A stretch of 64,000 nucleotides of DNA. Source: Pseudomonas sp. RC10 (GTDB lineage: Bacteria; Pseudomonadota; Gammaproteobacteria; Pseudomonadales; Pseudomonadaceae). The position numbers were made by a program, and so were the translations under genes. Below are positions 27,754-36,633 of this stretch, piece by piece. The notes under the pieces were generated by a model. That model saw only the letters and a list, made by a program, of their open reading frames with translations. It ran no database searches and had not been told where the DNA came from. The stretch is from positions 558,001-622,000 of the forward strand of contig NZ_CP151650.1 in assembly GCF_038397775.1 (NCBI RefSeq), written 5' to 3'. Within the stretch, counting starts at the first letter, position 1; each line of letters starts with the position of its first letter.

Positions 27754-27944
27754 GCAAACTCAGTCTCACGCAGCTTTGCATACGCAGAGGCAAAGGCGCT
27801 GTTGATCTCTTCTATTGTTCTAGGCCGGAAGGTGACGACACCTAGCAGCTCTCGTGGCAGCTTTGCAGGGCGGCCTCCCTGTTCGATCAGATGGGCATTG
27901 GCTCTCAAGACGACGTCTCGCGAGAAGGGGGTTCTGATTTTCAT
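27750..27944 (-). CDS. unknown 64-residue protein, first gene of a two-gene operon
   Basis: Starts MKIRTPFSRDVVLRANAHL with GAAGGA 8 nt upstream and stops inside the ATGA overlap with the 172-residue gene. It is basic in its first half and has IEEINSAFASAYAKLRE at the end. A frame extending to 27980 lacks support. Small protein plus membrane partner resembles a toxin-antitoxin or regulator-effector pair, but no family is recognised. Confidence 0.55.
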   Translation of the reverse strand: MKIRTPFSRDVVLRANAHLIEQGGRPAKLPRELLGVVTFRPRTIEEINSAFASAYAKLRETEFA

Positions 27945-28158
27945 GATGGAATCCTTCCGGTCGTGTTGCACAGGCGGCAAGTTTACAGTTCTTGCACTTA
28001 TCGCTCTGTCAGACGTTTCCGAACATTCAGCAAGATGAATGTTCTTCGACCTCTCTTGAAAGCCAGCCTCGACACACGTGTACGCATGACGATTTCAGAC
28101 TCTTCTCATAAGGGCTAAGCCAACCTATCCACATATCCACAGTCGCTGTTGATCCATT

Positions 28159-28690
28159 TGTGGATAAACTGTTCGGCCATTGCGCTAGGCGTTACGCTCC
28201 GTGGCTTACAAGCATCTGATCAAAAATCACCCAGCCTATCCCTCGGTTTTTTAACGCTTTTCTCCACAGTTGACCGGCCAACATGCACACATTTGCCCAC
28301 AATCTCTGTTGGCGGCTATGTGGATAAGATGTTCGCTATCCTCTGTAAGCCCCATAAATACACGTTTTCAGGCGATTGGTTAAGTTTTGATCAATCCGAC
28401 ATTTCTTTGGCGATGTTATGTCTCGCCATGCTGGATATTGACGCAAATGTCAGTTTTCCACATGTCAAACTTTAATAGCACAACTTGCGCACAATCTCTG
28501 TGAGTGGTCCTGTGGATAAGGTGTTCGCGTTCCTCTGTGAGCCATGTATCGCGCGGCCTTCAGAGTTTTGATCAGAATATGATCAGCTATTTCTCCTTCA
28601 CCTCAGTTTGAATAAGTCACGGTTTTTTCTGGCTTTTCGCACGGACGCGGATTGAGTTCCCCACCATGCACCGGATTGTGCTGTGGATAA
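28159..28690 (+). repeat. iteron-like direct repeats carrying TGTGGATAA
   Basis: Consensus TGTGGATAARNTGTTCG for the first three copies (28159, 28319, 28511); the fourth (28682) keeps only the 9-mer plus AG. Spacings are 160, 192 and 171 bp. TGTGGATAA is the exact complement of the high-affinity DnaA box TTATCCACA. Confidence 0.7.
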
Positions 28691-28767
28691 GAGAAATGAA
28701 GAATCGCATAACTGTCAGAAATGACAGTGCAGGAAGACTCGGAGGGGGAATGCTGCGGGGTGTCAGG

Positions 28768-28804
28768 CGAAAAAACGCATCGTCCGGGACTAGCCCGGAC
28801 GATG
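28768..28804 (-). terminator. terminator of gbcA
   Basis: On the minus strand CATCGTCCGGG, CTAGT loop region, CCCGGACGATG, then CGTTTTTT, 32 bp after the gbcA stop. Confidence 0.92.
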
Positions 28805-28835
28805 GTGTGGTTTCAAGCGTCGTAGCCGTAAAGCC

Positions 28836-30134
28836 TTACTCGTGATTAACCGCCACACCCTTCAAATAAGGCGCAGGCTCTGCGCCCATGTTTTCCAGCA
28901 ACTTGGCGCTGTACCAGTCGATGAAGTTGACCACGCCGAACTCGTAGGTTTGCGAGTACGGGCCTGGCTGGTAGGCGACGGAGTTGATGCCGCGCTGGTT
29001 TTCTTCGGCCAGGCGACGGTCCTGGTCGTTGGTGGCGTCCCAGACTTCACGCAGGCGCGCGACGTCGTAGTCCACGCCTTCGACGGCGTCTTTGTGCACC
29101 AGCCATTTGGTGGTGACCATGGTTTCCTGTGCGCTCAGTGGCCATACGGTGAACACGATGACGTGATCGCCCATGCAATGGTTCCACGAGTGCGGCAAAT
29201 GCAGGATGCGCATCGAGCCCAAGTCCGGGTTCTTGATGCGGCCCATGAGCTTCTTACTGCCTTGCTGGCCGTCCATGGTCATGGATACGGTGCCTTTGAG
29301 CAGCGGCATACGCACGATACGGTTACGCAGGCCGAAGCTCTTGTGCAGGTAAGGGATCTTCTCGGCTTCCCACGCAGCAGCGGATTCAGCGACGTGATCC
29401 TTGAATTTCTGGTCGGCGCGCGGATCGTTGGTGTCATCCCACTCCAGCAGGGTGTTCAACAGCTCTGGGTGCGAACCACTGCAGTGGTAGCACTCGCGGT
29501 TGTTTTCCAGCACGAGTTTCCAGTTGGCCTTCTCGATCAAGGTGGTTTGCACCGCCACCTTGGTGTTTTCCATGTCGTACGGTTCCATGTAGTGATTCAG
29601 CGTCTGCAGGAACTCGTCGATGGCCGGCGGGTTTTGCGCCAGGCTGATGAAGATGTAGCCGCCGGACACTTTGCAGTGCACAGGCTTGAGGCTGAACTTC
29701 TGCATGTCGAAGTCGGCGCCCATTTCGGTGCCCGCATACAGCAGGCGGCCGTCGAGCTCGTAGGTCCACTGGTGGTACGGGCACACCAGTTTGGCGACCT
29801 TGCCTTTCTCTTTGGTGCACAGACGCGAACCGCGGTGGCGGCAGACGTTGTGGAACGCGGCGACGGTGCCGTCAGGCTTGCGCACGACCAGGATCGGGTT
29901 CTTGCCGATTTCCAGCGTCAGGAAGTTACCTTTGGCCGGAATCTCGCTGGTCATGCCCGCGATCAGCCATTCCTTTTGAAAGATTTCCTGCATGTCGATT
30001 TCAAACAGCCGCTCATCGCTGTAGAAAGGCTGCGGCAGCGAGTACGTGCGCTCGCGGGTTTGCAGCATTTCGGCGGTTGCCTTGCGTGCGGGTTCCAGCG
30101 GATCGCCCAGGCTCAGAGTTGCGGTGACGTCCAT
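28836..30134 (-). CDS. gbcA: glycine betaine monooxygenase oxygenase subunit
   Basis: A 432-residue Rieske non-heme iron oxygenase that removes one methyl of glycine betaine as formaldehyde, giving dimethylglycine. The Rieske cluster ligands are CRHRG (Cys98, His100) and CPYHQW (Cys118, His121). The mononuclear iron histidines are in NNRECYHCSGSH (His217, His222). It is divergent from gbcB, its reductase. GGACTTGAAAG precedes the ATG. Activation by GbdR is established in P. aeruginosa. Confidence 0.96.
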   Translation of the reverse strand: MDVTATLSLGDPLEPARKATAEMLQTRERTYSLPQPFYSDERLFEIDMQEIFQKEWLIAGMTSEIPAKGNFLTLEIGKNPILVVRKPDGTVAAFHNVCRHRGSRLCTKEKGKVAKLVCPYHQWTYELDGRLLYAGTEMGADFDMQKFSLKPVHCKVSGGYIFISLAQNPPAIDEFLQTLNHYMEPYDMENTKVAVQTTLIEKANWKLVLENNRECYHCSGSHPELLNTLLEWDDTNDPRADQKFKDHVAESAAAWEAEKIPYLHKSFGLRNRIVRMPLLKGTVSMTMDGQQGSKKLMGRIKNPDLGSMRILHLPHSWNHCMGDHVIVFTVWPLSAQETMVTTKWLVHKDAVEGVDYDVARLREVWDATNDQDRRLAEENQRGINSVAYQPGPYSQTYEFGVVNFIDWYSAKLLENMGAEPAPYLKGVAVNHE

Positions 30135-30464
30135 CTTTCAAGTCCTCAGGTCGCGGTTTCAGCGGCCTACGAATGTGGCTAATACGGTTGTGTTGTGTGT
30201 CTGGCACGCGAGGCGACGGTGTTGGAAGTCGCTCATGTTTATTAGGTAAAAATCTGTATTCGATTGACGGCGAGTGTGTAGCCGGTCGCGACACGAACCT
30301 TATCCATGGGCGACATGGCCGAATCCGTTTCCGACTACGCAGCCCCTATAGATCGGGGCTGGTCGCCATAAGTATGTGAATGTCGCTGATAGGTAAATAG
30401 GCGGCTCGTGCGTTACGCAGAATCGCCACCATAAGAGGCCGACAGTCGGCCGTGGAGAGTGAGT
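30135..30464. promoter_or_regulatory. gbcA-gbcB divergent regulatory region
   Basis: This 330-bp spacer should hold the GbdR-controlled promoters. Visible structure: AGCCCC-8 bp-GGGGCT at 30342-30361, and GGCCGA-CAG-TCGGCC at 30437-30451. The second hairpin ends 2 bp before the gbcB ribosome binding site (GGAG at 30454) and could affect its translation. I cannot place a verified GbdR site. Confidence 0.45.
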
Positions 30465-31565
30465 ATGTCCCAGAGTTTCCTCAGCCCGGTTACCACGCAG
30501 ACCTGGGCCAATGGCCGCCACCTTGTGCGCGTCGTCAAAGTGATCCAGGAAACCTGGGACGTTCGCACTTTTTGCTTCATGGCCGACCAGCCGATCCTGT
30601 TCTTTTTCAAGCCGGGCCAGTTCGTCACCCTGGAGCTGGAAATCGACGGCGTGCCGACCATGCGCTCCTACACCATTTCCAGCTCGCCCTCGGTGCCGTA
30701 CAGCTTCTCGATCACCATCAAGCGCGTGCCGGGCGGTAAGGTCTCGAACTGGCTCCACGACACCCTGCATGAAGGCCAAGAGCTGGCGGTTCACGGGCCG
30801 GTCGGGCTGTTCAACGCCATCGACTTCCCGAACCCGAAGATTTTGTACCTCAGCGGCGGCGTCGGCATCACGCCGGTCATGTCCATGGCGCGCTGGTATT
30901 ACGACACCAACGCCAATGTCGACATGGTGTTCGTTCACAGCTCCCGTTCGCCAAAAGACATCATCTACCACCGCGAACTTGAGCAGATGGCGTCGCGTAT
31001 CAATAACTTCTCGCTGCACATCGTCTGTGAGAAGCACGGTCTGGGCGAACCATGGGCCGGTTATCGCGGCTACCTGAACCAAAAGATGCTGGAGCTGATG
31101 GCGCCGGACTTCATGGAACGTGAAGTCTTCTGCTGCGGCCCGACCCCTTACATGAACGCGGTCAAGCGCCTCCTGGAAGCCAACGGCTTCAACATGGCCC
31201 AGTACCACGAGGAATCCTTCGGTGCGACGCCACCCGAAGCCCGCGCCGATGCCGTGGAACACGCCGAACAGGCCGCCGACGCGCCGGAAATCGACATTGC
31301 CGAACTGCACCAGGTCGAATTCACCGACACCGGCAAGAGCATCCGCGTGGCGCCAGGCGAAACCGTTCACGCCGCCGCTGCCAAGCTGGGCCTGATGATC
31401 CCGAAAGCCTGCGGCATGGGCATCTGCGGGACCTGCAAGGTGATGAAGCTGAGCGGCGAAGTCGAGATGGAACACAACGGCGGCATTACCGACGACGACG
31501 TGGAAGAAGGCTACATCCTGTCGTGCTGCAGCATTCCGAAGGGCGACGTGCGAATCGAGTATTGA
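30465..31565 (+). CDS. gbcB: glycine betaine monooxygenase reductase subunit
   Basis: A 366-residue three-part reductase. It has a ferredoxin-reductase FAD domain (MRSYTISSSPS), an NAD domain (LSGGVGITPVMSM; CCGPTPYM), and a C-terminal plant-type 2Fe-2S ferredoxin domain (ACGMGICGTCKV...SCCS). It supplies electrons from NADH to GbcA. I chose the ATG at 30465 because GGAG is 7 nt upstream. Confidence 0.95.
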   Translation: MSQSFLSPVTTQTWANGRHLVRVVKVIQETWDVRTFCFMADQPILFFFKPGQFVTLELEIDGVPTMRSYTISSSPSVPYSFSITIKRVPGGKVSNWLHDTLHEGQELAVHGPVGLFNAIDFPNPKILYLSGGVGITPVMSMARWYYDTNANVDMVFVHSSRSPKDIIYHRELEQMASRINNFSLHIVCEKHGLGEPWAGYRGYLNQKMLELMAPDFMEREVFCCGPTPYMNAVKRLLEANGFNMAQYHEESFGATPPEARADAVEHAEQAADAPEIDIAELHQVEFTDTGKSIRVAPGETVHAAAAKLGLMIPKACGMGICGTCKVMKLSGEVEMEHNGGITDDDVEEGYILSCCSIPKGDVRIEY

Positions 31566-31582
31566 TGAAATAGGTAGCAGCA

Positions 31583-31630
31583 CGGCTTGTCGGCGGTGGC
31601 GATTTCGAATGCGCGACCGTCGGCAAGCCG
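31583..31630. terminator. hairpin between convergent gbcB and abi genes
   Basis: CGGCTTGTCGGCGG (31583) pairs at 12 of 14 positions with CCGTCGGCAAGCCG (31617) around a 20-nt loop. No T-run is present. It may slow or end transcription from both sides, or be a REP-like remnant. Confidence 0.4.
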
Positions 31631-31635
31631 AGCTG

Positions 31636-32634
31636 TTATCCGAGATGGATCTCGGCCCAGTGCTCCTGCGCTGCCCAGCCATTCGGGAATCCCATAGGCT
31701 TCAGCCTTGAGGCGTCCTGATCTCCCAGCAACTTCAACGCTCGAGCTTTCCACTGAGCGTCCGGGCTGATCAGATCAGTCAGATAAGCGAGCATGGTCAA
31801 CACCACGTATAGCCGCTGCGATGGCTGAGGCTGGTTCTGACAAGCCTTGGCGATCGTCCAGCTTTTCGGCAGCGCGGGACGAACAGGCAGCTCTCTGTTC
31901 CACAGGCGTGAGTGGTGCGCGCAACAGTTGCGAATGAACGTCAACGTGTGCAGCCAAGACTCAAGCACTTCAAACGGCAACTTGAACCGGGATGCGATGG
32001 CTTTTTTGTCGCGGCTTCGAGCAATGGCCCTGAACAGCGTTGACACTGTCCCCAGACTCATTTCCTCAAGCATCGCCCACGCGGGCGGTAGCTCAGGATC
32101 GTTATAGGTCGCACCATAAAAACGGAAGTAGTTATCGCGAGCGCGGTTGTCCATGTGTTGGCGTATCGCGTGCTCGGAACGCCCGCTGCGTTGGTTTCGT
32201 GTCAGTTCACGCTTGAGCTTTCTAGCCTCGTCAGCGAGCTTCAGCCTTAGGGGGCGCAACAGTTCGCCGTGTGCATAGGAAGAATGAAACGATTTGGGGT
32301 CGGTTATCCAGCTTGAGCCGAGCCTGGGACTCAGGTGATTGTTGATGGCTGCGCGTACGGCCACTTCGACTCTCTCTATTGCCTCCATGACCAGGCTGCG
32401 TAATGAAGAGTCGAAGCGATAGACCTCTACGATGTCTTTCAATGCGGAACCGGGCTTGAAGGCATGGTCCGGTCGTGTCTCCTGAAACGGCCGCATGTAT
32501 GGGCTGAGCCGAAACAGCGTGACCACCTCCAGCAGACACATTGCCTTGTGTTCATTCGCGATGCGCAGGCCACGTTTTTTCAGCAGTTCCAATTGCTGAT
32601 CGACGCTGAGGGCGGGTTTATCGAATGGCCTCAT
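31636..32634 (-). CDS. Abi_2 (AbiD/AbiF-type) abortive infection protein with HEPN motif
   Basis: A 332-residue Abi_2-family protein. The family core is DSSLRSLVMEAIERVEVAV (about residue 75), the fold region DPELPPAWAMLEEMSLGTVS (about residues 180-200), and the HEPN RNase motif FIRNCCAHHSRLWN with Arg235-x4-His240. HEPN proteins with R-x4-6-H usually cut RNA, and Abi_2 proteins act in phage defence by stopping growth of infected cells. The ATG at 32634 has GGAG 9 nt upstream; an extension to 32691 would run through the RNA terminator. It is a lone gene between gbcB and the chemoreceptors. Confidence 0.88.
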   Translation of the reverse strand: MRPFDKPALSVDQQLELLKKRGLRIANEHKAMCLLEVVTLFRLSPYMRPFQETRPDHAFKPGSALKDIVEVYRFDSSLRSLVMEAIERVEVAVRAAINNHLSPRLGSSWITDPKSFHSSYAHGELLRPLRLKLADEARKLKRELTRNQRSGRSEHAIRQHMDNRARDNYFRFYGATYNDPELPPAWAMLEEMSLGTVSTLFRAIARSRDKKAIASRFKLPFEVLESWLHTLTFIRNCCAHHSRLWNRELPVRPALPKSWTIAKACQNQPQPSQRLYVVLTMLAYLTDLISPDAQWKARALKLLGDQDASRLKPMGFPNGWAAQEHWAEIHLG

Positions 32635-32651
32635 GCCACTTTTCTCCAGGC

Positions 32652-32713
32652 AAAAAAAACCCGCGCGATTTGAGCGTGCTGACCAGGTCAACCTAGGCTT
32701 GGCGGGTGTGTTG
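32652..32713 (-). ncRNA. predicted small RNA upstream of the abi gene (abiF-RNA-like)
   Basis: Read on the minus strand, the promoter at 32720-32747 would start a transcript near 32713. About 5 nt in, ACCCGC (32702-32707) pairs with GCGGGT (32659-32664), closing a structure that holds a smaller hairpin CTAGG-TTGA-CCTGG. Eight Ts follow directly, so the unit ends as a rho-independent terminator 18 bp before the abi ATG. Size is about 62 nt. A conserved abiF RNA motif upstream of abiF genes has been described from comparative genomics; this unit has the expected place and layout. Covariation was not tested. Confidence 0.7.
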
Positions 32714-32719
32714 CGCTGG

Positions 32720-32747
32720 ATTATAGGGACCTCAGGAACGCGGTCAA
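32720..32747 (-). promoter_or_regulatory. strong sigma-70 promoter for the abi-upstream RNA
   Basis: Minus-strand -35 TTGACC (32742-32747), 16-bp spacer, -10 TATAAT (32720-32725). It is the closest match to consensus seen in the window. Confidence 0.75.
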
Positions 32748-32844
32748 CGTTGAGGTTTCAGCAAATTGTAACGGTGGTTTCTCCAGTTTCAGAGGGCAGG
32801 AATGTCGCGATGAACAGCATTCCCCTCCTGGATCTGGAACCCAT

Positions 32845-34470
32845 TTACACCCTGAACCGCGCCACCATCCCGTTCAAATCCACCGCCAGTCGCGACAGTT
32901 CGTTGCTGGCTGCGCTGGTCTGGCTGGCGCCGGTGGTGGATTGCGCAGAGAGGTCGCGGATGTTGACTAGATTGCGGTCCACCTCGCGAGCGACTTGTGC
33001 CTGTTCCTCGGCGGCGCTGGCGATCACGAGGTTGCGTTCGTTGATTTCAACCACTGCGCCGTTAATGGTGTCCAGCCCAACGCCTGCGCCTTTGGCGATG
33101 TTCAGGGTCGATTCAGCGCGTTCGGTGCTGCTGCGCATCGAGTTGACGGCCTTTTCGGTGCCACCCTGAATACTGCCGATCATGCGTTCGATTTCGCTGG
33201 TCGATTGCTGGGTACGGTGGGCGAGGGCGCGCACTTCGTCGGCCACGACGGCAAAACCGCGACCGGCTTCACCGGCACGTGCGGCTTCGATGGCCGCGTT
33301 GAGGGCGAGGAGGTTGGTCTGGTCGGCCAGGCCACGAATGACGTCCAGCACCTTGCCGATGTCGCGGGATTCATCTGCGAGGTTGCCGATCAGGGTGGCG
33401 GTGCTTTGCACGTCTCCGCTCATGCGTTCGATGGCGCTGACGGTTTCCTGCACCAGATCACGGCCGTCGCTGGCCGAAGACGTAGCGTTCTTCGAAGCTT
33501 CCGAAGTGCTGACTGCGTTGCGGGCCACTTCTTCGACGGCGCTGGTCATCTCGTTGACAGCGGTCGCGGCCTGTTCGATTTCGTTGTTCTGTTGCGACAG
33601 GCCTCGGGCACTCTCGTCGGTCACGGCATTGAGTTCTTCAGCGGCAGACGCCAGTTGAGTGGCTGAGCCGGAAATGCGTTGCAGCGTGTCGCGCAGTTTT
33701 GATTGCATCTTCAGCATGGCCGTCAACAAGCGACCCGCTTCGTCCGAACCGTCCGCGACAATCGTTGACGTCAGGTCGCCCTCGGCGATTTCTTCGGCGG
33801 CCTTGAGCGCAGCGCCGATCGGGCGAGTGATGCTGTTGGTCAGCAGCCAGGCGAACAGCAACGTCAGGACCGTCGCAAGGATCAGCAACCCGACCACCAT
33901 ATTGAACGCCATGTTGTATTGCTCGCCCGCAGCAGCGTTGGCGGCGTCAGACTCTTTGCTGTTGATCTCCACCAGCTTCGACAGAACTGCATTCATCTTG
34001 TCGGAGTTTTCCTGCAAGTCGACGTTCAACAGCCGGGCGAGCTCTTCCGTTTTTCCGTCTTGGCTGAGGGCGCGCATGCGGTCTTCGAGCTGACGGTACT
34101 GGATCAGCAGCTGCTTGAATTCGGCATAGTTGGTTTTTTCGTCCGCGGTCGTCGGCAGCTTTTCATAAACAGCCTGGGCGATACCCATTTGCTGGAAGCG
34201 GGATGTCATGGCATCGAGGGTCTTCTGTTGAACGGCCGGGTCACGGTTGACCAGCAGCCGGAAAGACAGGACGCGTAAGCGCACGCTGGTGTCGATCATC
34301 TTGTCCAGGCTGCGAATGCTCGGCACGGTGTTCTTTGCGATTTCGTTGCCTTCAGAGCGAATCTTGCTCATCTGCGTCAACGAGAAGATGCCGAGAAACA
34401 ACATCAGGGCGCCTATCAGGGCAAAACTGAAAAACGCGCGTGGAGCGATGTTCATGTTGCGCAGTGACAT
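32845..34470 (-). CDS. methyl-accepting chemotaxis protein 1
   Basis: A 541-residue chemoreceptor. It has an N-terminal membrane helix ([18 protein letters not shown]), a periplasmic four-helix-bundle domain to about residue 190, a second helix ([17 protein letters not shown]), HAMP ([19 protein letters not shown]) and a cytoplasmic signalling domain with the hairpin tip [20 protein letters not shown]. From HAMP on it is almost identical to the receptor at 34687, while the ligand domains differ. The ligand is unknown. It has its own sigma-28-like promoter. Confidence 0.93.
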   Translation of the reverse strand: MSLRNMNIAPRAFFSFALIGALMLFLGIFSLTQMSKIRSEGNEIAKNTVPSIRSLDKMIDTSVRLRVLSFRLLVNRDPAVQQKTLDAMTSRFQQMGIAQAVYEKLPTTADEKTNYAEFKQLLIQYRQLEDRMRALSQDGKTEELARLLNVDLQENSDKMNAVLSKLVEINSKESDAANAAAGEQYNMAFNMVVGLLILATVLTLLFAWLLTNSITRPIGAALKAAEEIAEGDLTSTIVADGSDEAGRLLTAMLKMQSKLRDTLQRISGSATQLASAAEELNAVTDESARGLSQQNNEIEQAATAVNEMTSAVEEVARNAVSTSEASKNATSSASDGRDLVQETVSAIERMSGDVQSTATLIGNLADESRDIGKVLDVIRGLADQTNLLALNAAIEAARAGEAGRGFAVVADEVRALAHRTQQSTSEIERMIGSIQGGTEKAVNSMRSSTERAESTLNIAKGAGVGLDTINGAVVEINERNLVIASAAEEQAQVAREVDRNLVNIRDLSAQSTTGASQTSAASNELSRLAVDLNGMVARFRV

Positions 34471-34537
34471 AACCGATCATCCGAGAAATGGGCGCAGACC
34501 TGCGCCCTGGCCGTTTTTAAACGAGTCTGGTTACTGC

Positions 34538-34564
34538 CTATCGGTCGTAAATCCGGGGCCTTGA
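34538..34564 (-). promoter_or_regulatory. sigma-28 (FliA)-like promoter of chemoreceptor 1
   Basis: TCAAGGCC (34557-34564), 11 bp, ACCGATAG (34538-34545). The spacing and GCCGATAA-like -10 match motility-class promoters. A GGGCGCAG/CTGCGCCC hairpin at 34488-34505 lies in the leader. Confidence 0.65.
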
Positions 34565-34632
34565 GCGGATTTGCATTATTTTGAAATAAATAGCTTGCTG
34601 TCGATCCGAAGGTTTGCGAACCATCAGGGACG

Positions 34633-34670
34633 AAAAAAGGGGAATACGCATTGGCGCATTCCCCTTTTTT
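34633..34670 (-). terminator. terminator of chemoreceptor 2
   Basis: AAAAAAGGGGAAT, 12-nt loop, ATTCCCCTTTTTT, 17 bp after the stop on the minus strand. The arms are symmetrical, so it may work in both directions. Confidence 0.9.
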
Positions 34671-34686
34671 CATTGCTGTCAGCGGG

Positions 34687-36312
34687 TTACAGGCGGAAGC
34701 GGGCGACCATGCCGTTCAGGTCCACGGCCAGACGCGACAGCTCGTTGCTCGCGGCGCTGGTCTGGTTGGCGCCGGTGGCTGATTGAGTCGACAGATCGCG
34801 GATGTTGACCAGGTTGCGGTCCACCTCGCGAGCAACTTGAGCCTGTTCCTCGGCGGCGCTGGCGATCACGAGGTTGCGTTCGTTGATTTCAACCACTGCG
34901 CCGTTAATGGTGTCCAGCGCAACGCCTGCGCCTTTGGCAATGTTCAACGTCGATTCGGCGCGTTCGGTGCTGCTGCGCATCGAGTTGACGGCCTCCTCGG
35001 TCCCGCCCTGAATACTGCCGATCATGCGTTCGATTTCGCTGGTCGATTGCTGGGTGCGGTGGGCGAGGGCGCGCACTTCGTCGGCCACGACGGCAAAGCC
35101 ACGGCCGGCTTCGCCCGCACGTGCAGCTTCAATGGCGGCGTTGAGGGCCAGCAGGTTGGTCTGGTCGGCGAGACCCCGAATCACGTCCAGGACCTTGCCG
35201 ATGTCGCGGGATTGCTCGGCGAGGTTGCCGATCAGGGTGGCGGTGCTTTGCACATCTCCGCTCATGCGTTCGATGGCGCTGACGGTTTCCTGCACCAGAT
35301 CGCGGCCGTCGCTGGCCGAGGTGGTGGCGTTTTTCGATGCTTCGGAGGTGCTGACCGCGTTGCGGGCCACTTCTTCGACGGCGCTGGTCATCTCGTTGAC
35401 AGCGGTCGCGGCCTGTTCGATCTCGTTGTTTTGCTGGGAAAGGCCACGGGCGCTTTCGTCGGTGACGGCGTTCAGCTCTTCAGCGGCAGACGCCAGTTGA
35501 GTCGCGGAACCAGAAATGCGTTGCAGTGTGTCGCGCAGCTTCGATTGCATTTTCAGCATGGCCGCCAGCAGACGACCGGCTTCGTCATTCCCGTCTACCT
35601 GAATGGTGCGGGTCAGATCACCCTCGGCGATTTCCTCCGCCGCTTTCAGCGCAGAGGAGATTGGGCGAGTGATGCTGTTCGTCAGCAGCCAGGCGAACAG
35701 TAGCGTCAGCAGAGTGGCAATGATCAACAGCGTGACCACCATCGTGAAGGCCGTCGAATACTGGTTCGAGGCGTCTTTGTTGGTGTCGTTGAGCTGCTGG
35801 GTGTTGATTTCCACCAGCTTGCTCAAGACCACGTTCATCTGGTCCGAGTTGGTTTGCAGGTCGTTGTTAAGCAAAGCCGTCAGCTCGTCCAGCTTGTTAG
35901 CGCTGCTCAACGATTTCATGCGGTCTTCGAGCTGGCGATAGTCGCCCAGCAGTTTCACGTATTGATCGTACGTCACCTGCTCTTCAGGGGCGGAGATCAA
36001 TTTCACATAAACGGCGCGTGCTTCTTCGATCTGCCGGTTACGGGTCGCCAGCAGGTCGAGCGTCTTTTGCTGGGTGTCGGCTTCGCGGTTGAGCATCAGA
36101 CGATAGGACAGGACGCGTAGGCGAACGCTGGCCTCGGTCAGCTTATCCAGCGCCTTGATGCTGGGCATGCTGTTGGTGGCCATGACTTCGGTGGCATCGT
36201 TGATCTCGCTCATCTGCGCGAGCGCGAAGATGCCAAGCACCAGCATCAGCAAGCCGATGATGGAGAAGCCGAGAAAAGCACGGGGCGCGATGTTCATATT
36301 GCGAAGGGACAT
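34687..36312 (-). CDS. methyl-accepting chemotaxis protein 2
   Basis: A 541-residue chemoreceptor with the same plan as its neighbour: first helix [21 protein letters not shown], four-helix-bundle periplasmic domain, second helix, HAMP ([19 protein letters not shown]), and a signalling domain with few changes from chemoreceptor 1. The N-terminal 190 residues have diverged (for example [14 protein letters not shown] against [13 protein letters not shown]), so the two probably sense different ligands. CAGGAACAG precedes the ATG. Confidence 0.93.
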   Translation of the reverse strand: MSLRNMNIAPRAFLGFSIIGLLMLVLGIFALAQMSEINDATEVMATNSMPSIKALDKLTEASVRLRVLSYRLMLNREADTQQKTLDLLATRNRQIEEARAVYVKLISAPEEQVTYDQYVKLLGDYRQLEDRMKSLSSANKLDELTALLNNDLQTNSDQMNVVLSKLVEINTQQLNDTNKDASNQYSTAFTMVVTLLIIATLLTLLFAWLLTNSITRPISSALKAAEEIAEGDLTRTIQVDGNDEAGRLLAAMLKMQSKLRDTLQRISGSATQLASAAEELNAVTDESARGLSQQNNEIEQAATAVNEMTSAVEEVARNAVSTSEASKNATTSASDGRDLVQETVSAIERMSGDVQSTATLIGNLAEQSRDIGKVLDVIRGLADQTNLLALNAAIEAARAGEAGRGFAVVADEVRALAHRTQQSTSEIERMIGSIQGGTEEAVNSMRSSTERAESTLNIAKGAGVALDTINGAVVEINERNLVIASAAEEQAQVAREVDRNLVNIRDLSTQSATGANQTSAASNELSRLAVDLNGMVARFRL

Positions 36313-36633
36313 GACTGTTCCTGAATTGGGGCGCGATCCATGCGAAACAAAAGGGAGGTACGAAAAGGAATACTTGCTTATCGGTCAGGCATGCCAGGAC
36401 TTGAACTGGTTGGTCCATAGTGCGCGCATCTGTCGCAGGCAGGTCGATCTGACGAACAGCAGGAACAAGAGGGGGAAAACGCAGTCAATCAGGTCCGTTA
36501 TGCGTTTGCGGAATTGAAGCGGTATCTGTGCTTTTTGTGTCGGTGTTGTGGCGTGAATGCCCTGATTTCACTGGTAGCTGAAGTGACTTTTCTTTATCGT
36601 ACGCGCCCTTTGAAATTTGCCTGAGAAATCAAA
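36313..36633. other. 321-bp spacer with sigma-28 promoter of chemoreceptor 2
   Basis: The left side holds the sigma-28-like promoter at 36378-36404 for the receptor. I see no terminator, repeat or RNA in the rest, and no clear promoter for the ZapB-like gene. Confidence 0.5.
36378..36404 (-). promoter_or_regulatory. sigma-28 (FliA)-like promoter of chemoreceptor 2
   Basis: TCAAGTCC (36397-36404), 11 bp, ACCGATAA (36378-36385), about 65 bp before the ATG. It matches the promoter of the neighbouring receptor in spacing and -10 element. Confidence 0.7.

Larger units (their letters stand above)
27945..28835. other. 890-bp non-coding tract with DnaA boxes
   Basis: I see no plausible gene here. 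Four perfect DnaA boxes (TGTGGATAA, same orientation) lie at 28159, 28319, 28511 and 28682; near matches TATCCACAT and TATCCACAG lie at 28126-28142. The middle copies are embedded in longer direct repeats (28295-28350 and 28488-28542) that share CACAATCTCTGT before the box and GTTCGC..TCCTCTGT.AGCC after it. TGATCAAAA or its complement recurs at 28217, 28386 and 28566. The gbcA terminator is at the right end. Confidence 0.65.
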
